In this document: piece by piece, positions 41,185 through 52,249 of the stretch
Layout of the letters: the number at the start of each line of letters is the position of its first letter
How positions within the stretch are numbered: the stretch's first letter is position 1
Assembly (NCBI GenBank): GCA_003508835.1
Contig: PUFA01000182.1
Span: forward strand, 434,001 to 498,000
Direction: 5' to 3'
Length of the DNA: 64,000 bases
DNA from: Eonycteris spelaea
Lineage: Eukaryota > Chordata > Mammalia > Chiroptera > Pteropodidae
Program-made: the position numbers and the translations under genes
Notes under the pieces: model-generated
What the model saw: the letters and a program-made list of their open reading frames with translations, nothing else
Databases searched by the model: none
What the model was told of the DNA's origin: nothing

Positions 41185-41372
41185 GCCCTCCCCAGACACC
41201 CACCTGCAGCCCCCAGAGGCCACCCCAGACACCCCACCCTGCAGCCCCCAGAGGCCACCCCCAGACACCCCCACCCTGCAGCCCCCCAGAGGCCACCCCC
41301 AGACACCCCCATCCTGCAGCCCCCCAGAGGCCACCCCCAGACACCCCCACCCTGCAGCCCCCCAGAGGCCAG
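41185..41372 (+). repeat. ~40-bp minisatellite, about 4.7 copies
   Basis: Direct tandem units of the form CCTGCAGCCCCCCAGAGGCC-ACCCCCAGACACCCCCAC, 38-40 bp each, differing mainly by lengths of C runs and a few substitutions. The complement reads as a Gly/Trp-rich open frame, which is an artefact of the repeat. Confidence 0.92.
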
Positions 41373-41654
41373 CCGCCAGGCTTCTTGTTTGCCCTCTGGC
41401 TATACTCCACGCGGGACGAACATGTCCGTGTGCTTCCTCCTCCGCCTGCAGAAGCGAGTCACGCCCCTACCAGTTTGCAGCCCTCGCTCAGGTGTCCTCA
41501 TGACGGCACCTCTCAGATCTCTTCCCATAAGGAACGTTCTCTTACTTTTTAACAGGCGCGTAATATTCTGTTAATGGGGATTGTTTTCCCCATTAACGTG
41601 CATTCCTTTATCTCCAGTTTTCGCCTCTATAAATAGTTTGGCAAACAGGTGAAC

Positions 41655-42610
41655 ATATCCACAACCCTCCAGAAAAATAGTTTAATTAATAAGCTACTCT
41701 TTAGAGCAGTTTTATATTTACAGAAAAACTAGGGAGAATGTGGAAGGTTCCCATACCCCAGCTCGTCCCTCCCCAGACACACTCAGTTTCCCCTGTTACT
41801 GCATCCAGAGCTTGCATTACGGCTACTTTTGTTACAGCTGAGGAACTAATACTGATACATTATTATTAACTGAAGTCCGCAGTGGCCTCCGGGTTCTTCT
41901 TGGTGTCCTGCATCCTATGGGTTTGGACGGATGTGTAATGACACGTGTCACTAGTACAGCGTATGCAGAGTAGTTTCCCTGCCTTGAAAACCCTCCATGC
42001 CCCCCGTTCACCCCGCCTCCCTCCCGGAAGCCCTGACAGCCACCGATCGGTCCCTTTGCCGTCCCCGTAGTTCGCCTTTTCCAGAACGTCGTGGAGCCGG
42101 AAGCATGCGGCCTGCAGCCTTTCCAGACGGGCTCCGTTCACTTAACACGCACGTCGGGTTTCCTTCATGTCTTTTCGCGACTGGACAGCTCACTCCTTTT
42201 TAGCACGAATCGCACCCCACGGTCTGGGTCCCGTGGGACACAGTTTCTGTGTGCGTCACCTCCCGGGACATCTGGGGTGCTTCCAGGTTTGGGCAATTGT
42301 GAGGAAGGCTGCCATAAGCCTTTAAGTGCGGGTTTCCGTGGGTGCTTAGGCTCTCCACTGCGTCGGGCAAAGGCCAAGGAGCGCGGGTGCCGCATCGTCC
42401 GGGAAGAGTCCGCTTCGTTTTCTGGGACACCGCCACACTGTCCTCGGAGCGGCTGCGCCAGTCTGCGCTCCCACCGCCGCGGGTGAGCGTCCCGGTTGCT
42501 CCACGGCCTCGCCAGCGTCCGCCGTTGTCGGGTTCCTGGTCTGGGCCGGTCCACGAGGTGTGTGGTGGTGGCTCGCGGTGGCTCTCATCTGCTCAAGTGT
42601 TTAAATATTT
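41655..42610 (+). mobile_element. LINE-1 3' region
   Basis: Landmarks GAGCAGTTTTATATTTACAG, CTTTTCCAGAACGTCGTGGA, TTCCTTCATGTCTTTTCGCG, AGGTTTGGGCAATTGTGAGG and GGTTGCTCCACGGCCTCGCC form the ordered series of an L1 3' region. It is CpG-rich for its age. Confidence 0.75.
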
Positions 42611-42784
42611 AAGGCTCCACCCAGGAGCCAATCATGGGTCCAACATGTTTAGTACGATGTGATTTCTTTGCAATTTCTTCCGGCTAGGAAGGAAGTACTA
42701 GGACCTCATTTTACCGATGGAGAAACGAAGGTCCAGAGAGGGACAGCTACTCGTCCAGGGTCACACAGCAAATGGGGTAGAGCC

Positions 42785-43065
42785 AGGGCCCTGTGACTGA
42801 CTCCAGAACACTTTCATCCGCAATGTCCTGGGCCCTGTGCTGGGCACTGGGGACACAGCGGTGACCAAAACAGACCCAGCCCACTCTCCCAAGACTCACA
42901 GTCCGGTGGAAAAGACGGACGTGTGACCGGGCAGTTACAGCGTGGGACCGGGGCGGCAGTGGGTCACACAGGCAGAGGGTGATGCACACGAGGCCCCTGA
43001 CCTGGCTTGGGGGTCCAGGGAGGTCTTCTGAAGAAGGGAGTGCCGACTCATGCATAGGCGCTTCC
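42785..43065 (+). mobile_element. L2 LINE 3' fragment
   Basis: GTGCTGGGCACTGGGGACAC, AGCGGTGACCAAAACAGACC and CCAGGGAGGTCTTCTGAAG match L2 3' features in sense orientation. A MIR-like CAGAGAGGGACAGCTACTCG precedes it. Confidence 0.65.
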
Positions 43066-44185
43066 TAGGGGAAGGGGCAGAGTGACCCGGGCAGGAGGAG
43101 CAGCGTGGAGGACGGCTCAGAGGTAAGAACACAGCGTGGCCAGAAGCCCCAGCGCTGCCGCTGGCGGCCAGTCGGCCCCTTCTCTGTGCCTCAGTGTGGC
43201 TGTGAGGCCTCAGCAAAACCGAGGGCAAGCCGCTTGGGCCGAGGCCGACATGTGGGGAGGCAGAAGGGGGAAGCTGGGGTGGTAGAGCAGCCTCCCCCCC
43301 CCACCACCCAGGAGGACCAGGCACAGGTGACAGCACCCAGAGAGTCAGTCCCTGAAAGGAAGTGGCAGGTGTGGGTGGGGGCTCCCTGCCCCTCCCCCAA
43401 CCTGGACACTTCCTGTCCTGGGGGGGCACCCTGGTGGGCTGGGAACCCCTCCCGCCCCCCCCCACTCGCTCACCCCCATCAGGGAGGCCGCCTGCTGTGG
43501 GAGCTTCAGTCCTGGGTGTCCCTGCCCACACTCTGGCCCAGCGACCACCATCGAAAATGAATAATGAGCCAGAGCAGGCAGGACCTGGAGGGGCTGAGGT
43601 GGGGACAGAGGGGCCCTCAGCCCCTTCCCCGCCCCACTCCCACCACTCCCACCGCACCCTCCACTCCAGCCCCTGGGACACTCCCCAGGAGTCACCTTGC
43701 TGGCCGGCTGTCATTGCCTGCCTGCCAACCCAGGGGCAACCCAGCTACGGTGATCAGACTAAGCAAATAAAAGGAGAGCCGACCGGTGACATCTGAACTT
43801 CAGAGGGACAAGGAACCATGTTCTAGCCTGTGTCCCACCCAGCTCATGGGACAGACGTAAACTAGGACGTGACTCGTCGTGTATCTGAAGTCCGGGCTCG
43901 GTGGGGCTCAACCTCCTGTCCCCCTGTGCGGGTGGACACGGGCCTCAGCTGTCCTGTGTCGATCGACATTGACCCCTGGGGGACCCTGCCCCCACAGAAT
44001 GCCAGCTGTGTCCCACTTAGGTGCTTAGCTGCTAGCCCTTGGGGTTCCTGCGGGGCCCAGGAAGGCACCCTGGGGAGGGCGAGGCCACATCTATCGGCTG
44101 TGGACATAATCTGGTGCTGGAGCCGTGACTCTGGACAGGTCCTTGGGGGAGAAAAAGGCGGGGCCGTGTGCTGCCTCCGCTGCGT
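43066..44185. other. Intergenic, no feature recognised
   Basis: GC-rich. Open frames on both strands (for example minus 42935-43714) are proline/glycine-rich and resemble nothing known. Confidence 0.5.
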
Positions 44186-44350
44186 GAATCCCGGGTTCAA
44201 ATCCTGTCCCTGGTGCAATGTCAAGTGAAGTGCTTTCCCTGGGCCTCAGTTTCCTCACCTGTAAAATGGGTAGTGCTGCTACTACGGCCAAGCCTGACCG
44301 CTGGGGCTGTTGAGGGCTGCACGCATTAATGCATTTGAGAGGCTCGGCCT
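44186..44350 (+). mobile_element. MIR SINE fragment
   Basis: GGGTTCAAATCCTGTCCCTG, GGGCCTCAGTTTCCTCACCT and GTAAAATGGGTAGTGCTGC are the central and 3' parts of MIR in sense orientation. Confidence 0.8.
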
Positions 44351-44804
44351 GGCACGTAGGTGATGGCCATCCTTCCGACCCCCCTCCCAGCCCTGGAGGA
44401 GGGGCCGAGCGGGAATCGGAGGCTAATTTTAGCCCTGATGACACCCCCTGGCCGCCTGCCTTGTCCGAACATCCTCAGCCAAGCACGAGGTTCGAGGCGT
44501 CCCCCGCCCCCCAACCTCTGACATAAGGAGCCTGTTTATTCATTCCTGTACTGGAGTGTTCCCCGCCTGCCTGCGCCTGCCATGCCCCTCTGGATGAGCA
44601 CCCCTATTCCCCTTTCCCCCACCCTGTCGCCTGCCCTGTGTGGCCCAGGGTCAGGACGCCTCCCATGTAGGCCCCTCGAAGACAGCCCCTGACGGGGGCC
44701 GTCAGCACTGGGCCAGGTGGAGGATGGAGGATGGAGGAGGTCACCGCCGCCCCAGAGTCTTCGTTTATAGTTCTCTGAGTAAGATTCCCAACTTCTGTCA
44801 TTCG

Positions 44805-45110
44805 GCACCTGCTTACTGAGCACCTACTGGGTACCAGGTCCTCCTGGGGACCCAGGACTGCTCCGTGGGGCTCCCTGTCTTAGAGGAAGGCAACGACAAG
44901 CCAGGAGACAGGACAATTTTTCAACGGGCTCGGTACTGTTCTTTTATCTGTTTGTCATGGGCATCAGGAGGAGTGAGTTCCAGGCAGCGGGAACAGCACG
45001 TGCAAAGGTCCCGGGGCACGAACAGTGAGGAGGCGCATGGGCGACGCAGCAGCACCCGTGGGCTCTGCCTCTGAGATTGATGGGGGCCCTGGGCAGGTCT
45101 CGGGTATGAT
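44805..45110 (+). mobile_element. L2 LINE 3' fragment
   Basis: CTTACTGAGCACCTACTGGG, TACCAGGTCCTCCTGGGGAC and AGGCAGCGGGAACAGCACGT then GCAAAGGTCCCGGGGCAC follow the L2 3' end. Confidence 0.7.
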
Positions 45111-45217
45111 GTGGCCTGATGTTCTCCCGTCTGGCTCTCCCCCGTTCCAAGGTCAATCCCCGGAACTGTCACTCTTCCAGAGGAAGGCCTGGCCAGGGGC
45201 TGCAGCTGGGCCAGGGA

Positions 45218-45295
45218 CCTGAGTGGCTGCAGGTGGATTCCGACTGTGAGGAGAACTCGCATGGAAAATCACTGCTCCCTGGAGAAGGCCAGCGA
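45218..45295 (+). repeat. Dispersed repeat copy 1 (class unknown)
   Basis: GGCTGCAGGTGGATTCCGAC ... AAAATCACTGCTCCCTGGAG is related to 46296-46392. I do not recognise the family. Confidence 0.5.
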
Positions 45296-46234
45296 GGATG
45301 GCGGGGGACAGAATCTGGGCACCAAGTCTTCTGCACGTGGCGTCGCCACATGCTCCCTGCAGGGCGGGCCGGCACTGAGCTCGCCCACATTCCTGGCTCC
45401 GGTTTTTGCCAGTGGAGGAACAGGTGTATCAGAAAACTGGAGCGCTCCCTCCGAAAACAAACCAACAGAACCTCTGCTTTTCTGTCTCCTTGTCCCGACA
45501 GATCTCTGATCAGTTTTCCTTCTTGCAACAGACCTTCTCTGGCTTTCCCGACGACAAAGCCGCCCCGCGCGGGCGCCAGAACCTCCCCAGAGACAGAGAA
45601 AGGGCCCTTTGTTCCCGGCCCGGGCTCCCTGGGACTCTTTTGTCTCCCGCCATCGGCCACGCACCTAGACCCGTGTTGTTTCTTCACACACGGTTTTGCA
45701 ATGGGCTTTTTTCCACTTGACAATAGATGGCCCCACCGCTTTTATTTCCAGAAATTGAAAAATGAAGCGTGTCCAGCCCCCGCCTCCTCACCCTCTAAGG
45801 GCTGAAATTTAAGCCACCTGAACCAGGCCAGGCTGGGGTGCCAGGAATGGGCAGACCCCAACTTGCCAGGGCCTGGGGTGAGGAAAGGTGGGGGATGGGC
45901 AGTGCAGGGTGCCAGGTTTCTGTTGCCTCCCCGACGCCCTCGCTACACCTCAGCCCCCAGTGCCATCTCCTTTTTTAAAATGCCCTAGGAAGGGAAACTG
46001 AGGCCAGAGAGGTCAGGGGCCCAGGCTGTGGGTCCCCAGCCTCTGCCCACGGTTCTGTCCCGCAGAGACTGCAGACATCCCGGAGGGTTCCGAGAGGGTC
46101 GTCCTGATGTGCTGGGTCCGGGCCAGCGTTGGCTGCATTTTGCAGACAAAATTCAGCTGCTGGCCAGAGAAGTGACATAACTCACCGAAGGTCACACAGC
46201 TGCCAGAGGTCAAAGTTCATTTCCCAAACCTCTT

Positions 46235-46392
46235 GTGATCAAGAGCTCTGAGGTCAGACAGGCCCAGGTTCCAAGCCAACTCCACCATTTAGGGGCTGCA
46301 GGTGGATTCTGACATTAAAGGAGGACTTCCGGAACATTCCAGAGCAATCTGGATTTGGGGGAAATTGCTGCTCTCTGGAGAATGCCAAGGGA
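46235..46392 (+). repeat. MIR-like start and dispersed repeat copy 2
   Basis: AGCTCTGAGGTCAGACAGGC and CCAGGTTCCAAGCCAACTCC look like MIR. They are followed by GGCTGCAGGTGGATTCTGAC ... AAATTGCTGCTCTCTGGAG, related to 45218-45295 with about 25 extra bases. Confidence 0.5.
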
Positions 46393-48270
46393 GACTGAGT
46401 GGGGCTGGTGGTGAGCACCAGCGCTCTTTGAGCCTCGGTTTCCCTGTCTGCACAGTGGACACGAGTGGCCTCTGAGGTGCCTTTGACAGAGGTGGCCCCG
46501 GCGGCTGAGGGTGTGGGGGGCCCTGCCAAGCCCGCCGTGGGCCCAGGCCTGAGCCCAACCTGCTGGGCCCATCTCTCGCCTGCCACCCTCACCACGCACC
46601 TGGGTCCCCTGACCCACTGGCTGGCCACAAGCCCGGGAGGTCAGGCCAGGGCTTCCTTGCAGAGGGGACAGGGTCTGTCCCTGGATAGGGGGCACGGGGC
46701 GGGGCCAGGGGTCACCACCTCCAACCATATGGTGTCTGACAGCCGAGTCTCTCGCGCCTTCTCCCTCTTCAGTTCCCTCTTTCTCCGAGTTTCTCCAAGG
46801 CTCAGAGGGGAATGAGACCCCTCCTCGAGCCCCGGCCACCTGTGTTGACAACAGATTTCCGGTGTCCCCCGCCATGCCCCCATCGCAGGCCCACACGCCC
46901 CACATGGCACGTGTGGGTGACTTCTCTCCCATCCTAGGCCAGGGCCCCGCCCTCCCCCTCAGCTGCCAGCCGCCCTGGGCCCCCGCAGGCTGGCTGCCCT
47001 GTCACCGACCCAGCCCTGGCCACATGAGGCTCTGGGGGTCCGATGTAGGCAGAGACCCCGGCTGGGGGGCAAGAGGGACCCACTTCACCCTGCATGCTGG
47101 TCCCAGCTCCTCCCCAGGCTGAGGGTGGACGTCACCAGCCCCGGGGCCAGCCCCTTCCCGGGAGGTCCTGCCTGGCACCGCTGGGCGAGCCTCGCCCAGG
47201 GAGAGTCAGGAACTTTCTTGGGGCACAGAGCCAGTTCGAGCCGAGCGCCAGCTCCCTCTGGCATTGAGCAGGGGGTCCTGTGACCCGCAAAGGGAGACGC
47301 CAGAGGCTGGCGGTCCAGCTGCACATCCTGAGGCCCAAGAGGCCTTGGTTCAAGTCCCAGAGCCCCACCCCCGCCTTCTCATTCCCAGGTTGTGCGACCA
47401 GACAGTGAAGTAGGTGGGTGGTGTGAGGCCGTGAAACGGGAGGACCACAGCAGAAGGCTGCCTGGAGGAGGTGGCGCTTGGAGGGAGGGGCCAGGGCAGG
47501 GCAGGGTCTCTGGGTAGAAAGAGTGAGGCGCCAGTGCTCGCGCTCCTTGGAGCCGGTTGAGTGGAGGGGAAGGCCTGACCTAACGCCTGTCACACACGCG
47601 GCCCACGTCCAGTCCCTGTGGAGAGACAGGACTTGCTAGGAGGGGCCTGGGTGGGGAAAATTACGTAGTCGGGAGCCCAGGGACCCCGACCCCCAACTGG
47701 CCCTCCTCGGCAATGGGGCCTCAGCTGGGATTGGGCTCTGCTGGGGTCGGGGCTCGCTGGGGTGACGGCTCGGCCTGGCTGCAGTTTCCGACCCCAGGAG
47801 AACCAACCCCGAGGCACCACACTGCCCTGAGACAGGCCCAGTCAGGCCGATTGGGGTTGGTGCATGGAAAATCCCCATCGGCGCCCCCAACCTGGCTGCT
47901 CTTGCCCCAGCCCACACTCCACCCATGGCCTAGTGACAGATGGCTAGAGCTCCCAGAGACCACAGGAGATTTGGGGCTAGCTGGACGCACGGATGGTGGC
48001 ACTGCAGGCAGGGTGAAGCAGCCCCACAGAAATGGTCGCCTGCCCGGGAACAGGGACGTGGCTTCCCAGGAGCCGGACCCTGGGCCTCGGCACCCCCGCG
48101 GCAGCCCCCCCGAGCCCGGCCTCCTGCCTCGGGGACTGCCCTGTTTGAAGCTTCGCCTGGTCCTGATCGCCCTCGTTCTGAGTGCTCCGGATGCGGCTCC
48201 TGTGGCCTGGGCTCTCGCTGGTTCCCACCTCATCTCGGGCGCACGGACACCCCGCCCTGCCCAGCTCCCT
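46393..48270. other. Intergenic, no feature recognised
   Basis: GC-rich, many spurious open frames. I looked for FUT upstream exons and cannot place any. Confidence 0.5.
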
Positions 48271-48560
48271 CCATCCTAAATGTCTCGCTGCCTCGGGCCT
48301 TCGCGCAGGTGGACCCTGCCGGGAATGCGCCTCCCTCCTTTCTACTTTGAGAACCCTATGGGCCTTTGGCTCACAGATCACATATGTCCATGAGGTCCAG
48401 ACCAGGTGACAACACTCTCATCACCTTATGCTACTTGTAATTTTGTGTCACAAGTTCCGAACGTGTTGTCTGTCTCACCTCCTTGCTCCCTACAATATCC
48501 TTGGGCCTGACATGTAGCTTGGACTCAAGGAATGTTTGTTGAATGAACCAGGGGGTAGGA
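48271..48560 (-). mobile_element. L2 LINE 3' fragment
   Basis: CCATCCTAAATGTCTCGCTG, CCTTGGGCCTGACATGTAGC and GGAATGTTTGTTGAATGAAC read as a reversed L2 end. Confidence 0.55.
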
Positions 48561-48819
48561 TCCGGTGAAAGTGAAGTGGGGGATGCTTGAAATTCAGCTC
48601 ACATGCCCCCTGTACAAGGAAGCCCTGGGACCCCCAAACCCAGACCCCCTTTGAGACCAGTGGCTTGCATTAGCCTTTCCACATGTGAATGAGTCAATCG
48701 TATCCTAAAAGCCACATAAGACTCAAGACGGTGACTCCATCGCGAACTTTCTGCACCATCCCATAGAATGTTAGAGCAGTGATGAGGGCAATCCAAAGTC
48801 TGGTATTGCTTGATGGACA

Positions 48820-49275
48820 GCCTCCAGGAACAGGAATCCTGGGTCACCTGAGGCCAGGTTGAGAACTGGACTTAAGCTCTGCTGCAGCTAGAGGGATATT
48901 TCCTTTTCCCTAGTGTCCTGTCGTGCACACCCTGGGAGACTGGCCGAGCTCCGTCCTCAACCCCTTGGTCCCTTCTTGCTCCTGCATGCTGCCCCCAGGT
49001 AAGGCTCCAGGGGTAAAGGTAACTGCCCCTTGGGAAGAATCTCCTGGCCGTACTACAGGGGTCTTCCTGGATCCAGGATGGAGTGAGTTGGAGTGTGGTG
49101 TCAGAAGTCTTGATTGATTTGCCAAACCAGGGGAGAGAGAACAACTGTCTGGCTGAGTTCTGGATTAGAACCCACTGCACCCGGCCCCAACACGCGCCCG
49201 GGACCCTCACCCTTCCCAAGTTCAGGTTCCCTGTACCCCTGCCCAGTGGGGAAATAGGACTTGGGAGGCAGTGGG
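48820..49275 (+). repeat. Block A of locus duplication (unit 1)
   Basis: Paralogous to 52790-53248 at roughly 80-85% identity by eye. Both share GCCAGGTTGAG, CACCCTGGGAGACTGGC, TGCCCCCAGGTAAGGCTC, GGGAAGAATCTCCTGGCC, GATTTGCCAAACCAGG and CCCCTGCCCAGTGGGGAA. This is the left edge of the tandem duplication. Confidence 0.85.
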
Positions 49276-49666
49276 TAGAGCAAGGTTCAGAGGGGCTGCA
49301 GAGTGGGGTCAGGCTGTCTTGGGGTCATCATGGGGTAGGGCTGGCCCAAGGGGACCGCCTACACAGCGTAGAGAGAGAGGAAGGGGAGGGACCGCCCGGG
49401 AAGGAGGACGAGGGGGCAGCGCTGAGTGTCTGTGACAGGTGACGATCATGTGGGGCTTGAAGCACGGCCGTCAGCATGTGTGTGTGTGGACGTGTGACAA
49501 TGGGAGATCCAGTGTTGTGTTTTTTCAGATGACCAGTGACTTTTCGGGTGCCCTTGAGTGTGCAGTTCCAGTGTGAAGGACGCATGAGCGTGTGAGCGTG
49601 CGGGCTGTGGGTTTGCATGTGATGCTGTCTGCTAAGCTCCATGTGGGTGGCAGTCTCTGTGCCGTG

Positions 49667-49697
49667 TGCGTGTGTGTGTGTGTGTGCGTGTGTGTAG
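49667..49697 (+). repeat. (GT)n microsatellite, unit 1
   Basis: GTGTGC-type run; the paralogous run at 58642-58674 is a few bases longer. Confidence 0.85.
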
Positions 49698-49828
49698 TGC
49701 GTGCTGCTGAGAACCCCAGCCCCGGGGGCCTGTGGGGACAGCTCTGTTTACACTTCAGTCCTTTGGTGGGCTAAGCCGGAGCCCTGTGGTTGGGATGTAA
49801 AATCTGGGGAAGGCCTCGCGGGTTTACA

Positions 49829-49936
49829 CAGACACACACCCACAGTCTCACACAAAAGCATGTGCATGTGCACACTCATAGACACGCACTCACAGAAATG
49901 GACACACACGGACACACACTCCGACGCAGCCACACA
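49829..49936 (+). repeat. CA-rich imperfect repeat, unit 1
   Basis: Degenerate CACA/GACACA tract; copied at 58804-58914 with a two-base length difference. Confidence 0.8.
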
Positions 49937-51364
49937 TCAGGGGCCCTAAACCCAGGCTCCAAGGCCAATTTTCCCACCATGGGTCCTGGGCCCAGTAACT
50001 TCCCTCTTAGAGGTTTCACCTAAGATGGGGAAACTGAGGCTCGGCTTCCGCCATGTCTGGAAACTGTTCTCTGGGCCCCAGCCAACCTGAGTCAGCCCAA
50101 ACAGTGGAGGCCTCCACCACCCTCCATCTCAGAGTCAGAATACTGTAGGGGTAGGAGGGGGACCCAAGCCAGCCTTGGTCCTGAAACTGCCTTCCAAACA
50201 GAGCACCCACGGGCTGGGGCCCGTTCTCAGGGGTCCCAGGAAGTCCCGCCTCTTGGCTGCCTTGAGTTACTCTAGCTGCAACCTGGGGCCTGGGGAGCAA
50301 GGAGCTGCGGGATGGCCCTGCCTGGCTAGGTGATTCTGCGGGGGCACCTTCTGATCGAGCCCTCCAGCTCTCGATGAGGGTCGGCTCTGGAAGGATGTGG
50401 TGGTTAGAGCGTGCTCCTGGACTCAGTTGTGTGGGAAAGGGGAGGAGGCCGGTCCAGGGCAACAGTGAAGGAGGGAAGCGGATGCTCCCTTGGCAGCTTC
50501 TAGACCGCGGGCCAGGACGCGGGTTGGGGGTGTACATGCCCTCTGGTCTTTCTTTCGGGTGCCAGCCCTGGGCTCGAAGCCCCCGCCCACTTCCCCGCCC
50601 CTCCTCAGACCGCGGGACCAGCCCATTCCTCCCTGGGCTCTGGGCTCTCAGCGGCCCACACCGTCCTGGGCCTGCCAAGCATCAAGGTGTCACCGCGAGC
50701 GAATCTAAACACTGCGCAGAATTTTCCATCCCCCATGGTGGCTTGTCATAAATCGTTCGTAGTGCTCCCGCCAGGGCTGTAAGCTCACTCCTGCCCCCGG
50801 ACCTAAACCCCTGGGGACGGGCTCTGCCTGGCAGGCGCCAGTTCCGGGCTGGAGGGGGCTGGCGCCCGGACCTGTCCCCTCAGGGTGTGGGCAGCGCGCA
50901 TGTATTTTTAGCTAGTGAAAGGAGATAGCGGCCCAGCGTTCACTCGGGTGGGGGCTGAGCCAGCCTGGAGACGCCCGTGGGGTGAGGGTCAGGGCCCACC
51001 TGGCCCTCAGTCTCCTCCTCTGCAGTGTGACCCCACCTTCCTCTCCTGCCTCAGTTCTCACACTTCTCTCCCCCGAAGCACAGGTTGCGTGGAGGGGGGA
51101 CAGGGCCCTGCACGGAGGTGAGGATGGGCAGTGCCCCCATTCACCCCACTTTCGTTTCGGCACCCCGGAAGCGGGACCCTCGTTGCACCACTTTCCTTTT
51201 CCCCCAAAAGCGCGCGGGGTGTCCCGCCATCCCGCAGGCGGAACCCGCACGCGTGCATGCCGCCTTTCCCGCTGCAGACGGCGCCACGTCGCCACCCGCC
51301 CTCGCGCCCCGCGACAGATGGACAGCCCGGGGCGCAGAACCACGAGCGGATCGACGTTCCACAC

Positions 51365-51370
51365 TTTATT
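51365..51370 (-). terminator. NRTN: Poly(A) signal of NRTN exon copy, unit 1
   Basis: TTTATT on plus equals AATAAA on minus, 164 bases beyond the stop codon. Identical context in unit 2. Confidence 0.8.
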
Positions 51371-51528
51371 TCCGTACAGTTATCGCGAGAGCGCCGAAGC
51401 CTCGCCGGCGCGTCTCGCGCAAGGACAGTCTGTCAGGGCGTGCCAGGCAGGACGGTGAGTGTCGTCGGGCGGGGCTTTTGCGGGCAGGGAGGGAATGGCC
51501 GCCGTCTGGCCGGCCCTGTGAGGTAGGG

Positions 51529-51953
51529 TCACACACAGGCGCACTCGCGCGCCGACAGCTCGTGCACCGTGTGGTAGCGGCTGTGCGAGTCCAGGAAGGA
51601 CACTTCGTCCTCGTAGGCTGTCGGGCGGCAACAGGGCTGCGCGCGCACCCGCTCTCGCCGCACGCGCCGCCGCTGGCGCAGGCGCCGCAGGCCCAGGTCG
51701 TAGACACGTGCGGCCGCCTCGCACGCGCCTGCGCAGTAGCGGAACAGCACCGTCTCGTCCGACGCGTAGCCCAGGCCCAGCTCGCTCACGCGCACCTCGA
51801 GCTCGCGCAGCCCGCACGGCCGCGTCCCCGACCGCGCACGCGCGCGCCGCCGCCGTGGCCCTGCCCGCCGGCGCGGGCCCGGGGACCGCCCGGCCCAGGG
51901 CGTCAGGTCGCGCAGATCCACCGCGTCCGGGGCGCCCTGCAGCAGGGCACGGT
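51529..51953 (-). CDS. NRTN: Duplicate NRTN terminal exon (mature neurturin), orphan copy
   Basis: 425 nt from a CCTCGCAG acceptor at the high-coordinate end to TGA at 51531-51529. It encodes RALLQGAPDAVDLRDLTPWA, the basic processing site GPRRRRARAR, and the complete mature ligand SGTRPCGLRELEVRVSELGL to ELSARECACV with all seven cystine-knot cysteines. The coding sequence is identical to the copy at 60506-60930. I find no copy of the signal-peptide exon within 52000-56500, so this copy cannot give a secreted protein by itself. It might be reached by splicing from the exon at 63681, across FUT, or it may be silent. Intact frame and acceptor argue against old decay. Confidence 0.9.
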
Positions 51954-52249
51954 CTGCGAGGGCGGGGGAGAGAAGGCGTTGAGGGTCAGTGTGGCGGGGA
52001 GGGACGGAGCCCCCTCCCCTCGCTGTTCCCCTGCCAAAAATGACAGCTTCGGGGCCGCTGAGGCTCTAGCGCATCTCCCACATTCCCGCCCATGCACCCC
52101 CTCTGGGTGGTGTTGGTCGGGTGAATATCCAGACCCCCACCCTGGGCCCTCAAGGCTACTAACACCCCTGTCTGGATCCTGTTCGCATGTTGGGCTGCTC
52201 GGAGCCGGCTCACCTTCTCTGACCAGAGTTGGACGGCTGCTTCCTACAA

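Larger units (their letters stand above)
49276..52240 (-). repeat. NRTN block of locus duplication, unit 1
   Basis: Paralogous to 58255-61210. The first ~190 bases are diverged. From about 49468 to 52178 the two units differ at only about ten places, mostly homopolymer or CA/GT repeat length. Beyond 52178 divergence returns. It contains the NRTN terminal exon, its 3'UTR and poly(A) signal. Confidence 0.93.

Noticed and set aside
41185..41372. Regular repeats that could suggest a CRISPR-like array
   Set aside because: Units are contiguous without unique spacers and are C-rich minisatellite DNA in a mammalian genome.
45119..45805. Plus-strand open frame of 228 codons in the intergenic stretch
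   Set aside because: It spans L2-derived and dispersed-repeat sequence; an opposite-strand frame of similar length exists, as expected by chance in GC-rich DNA.
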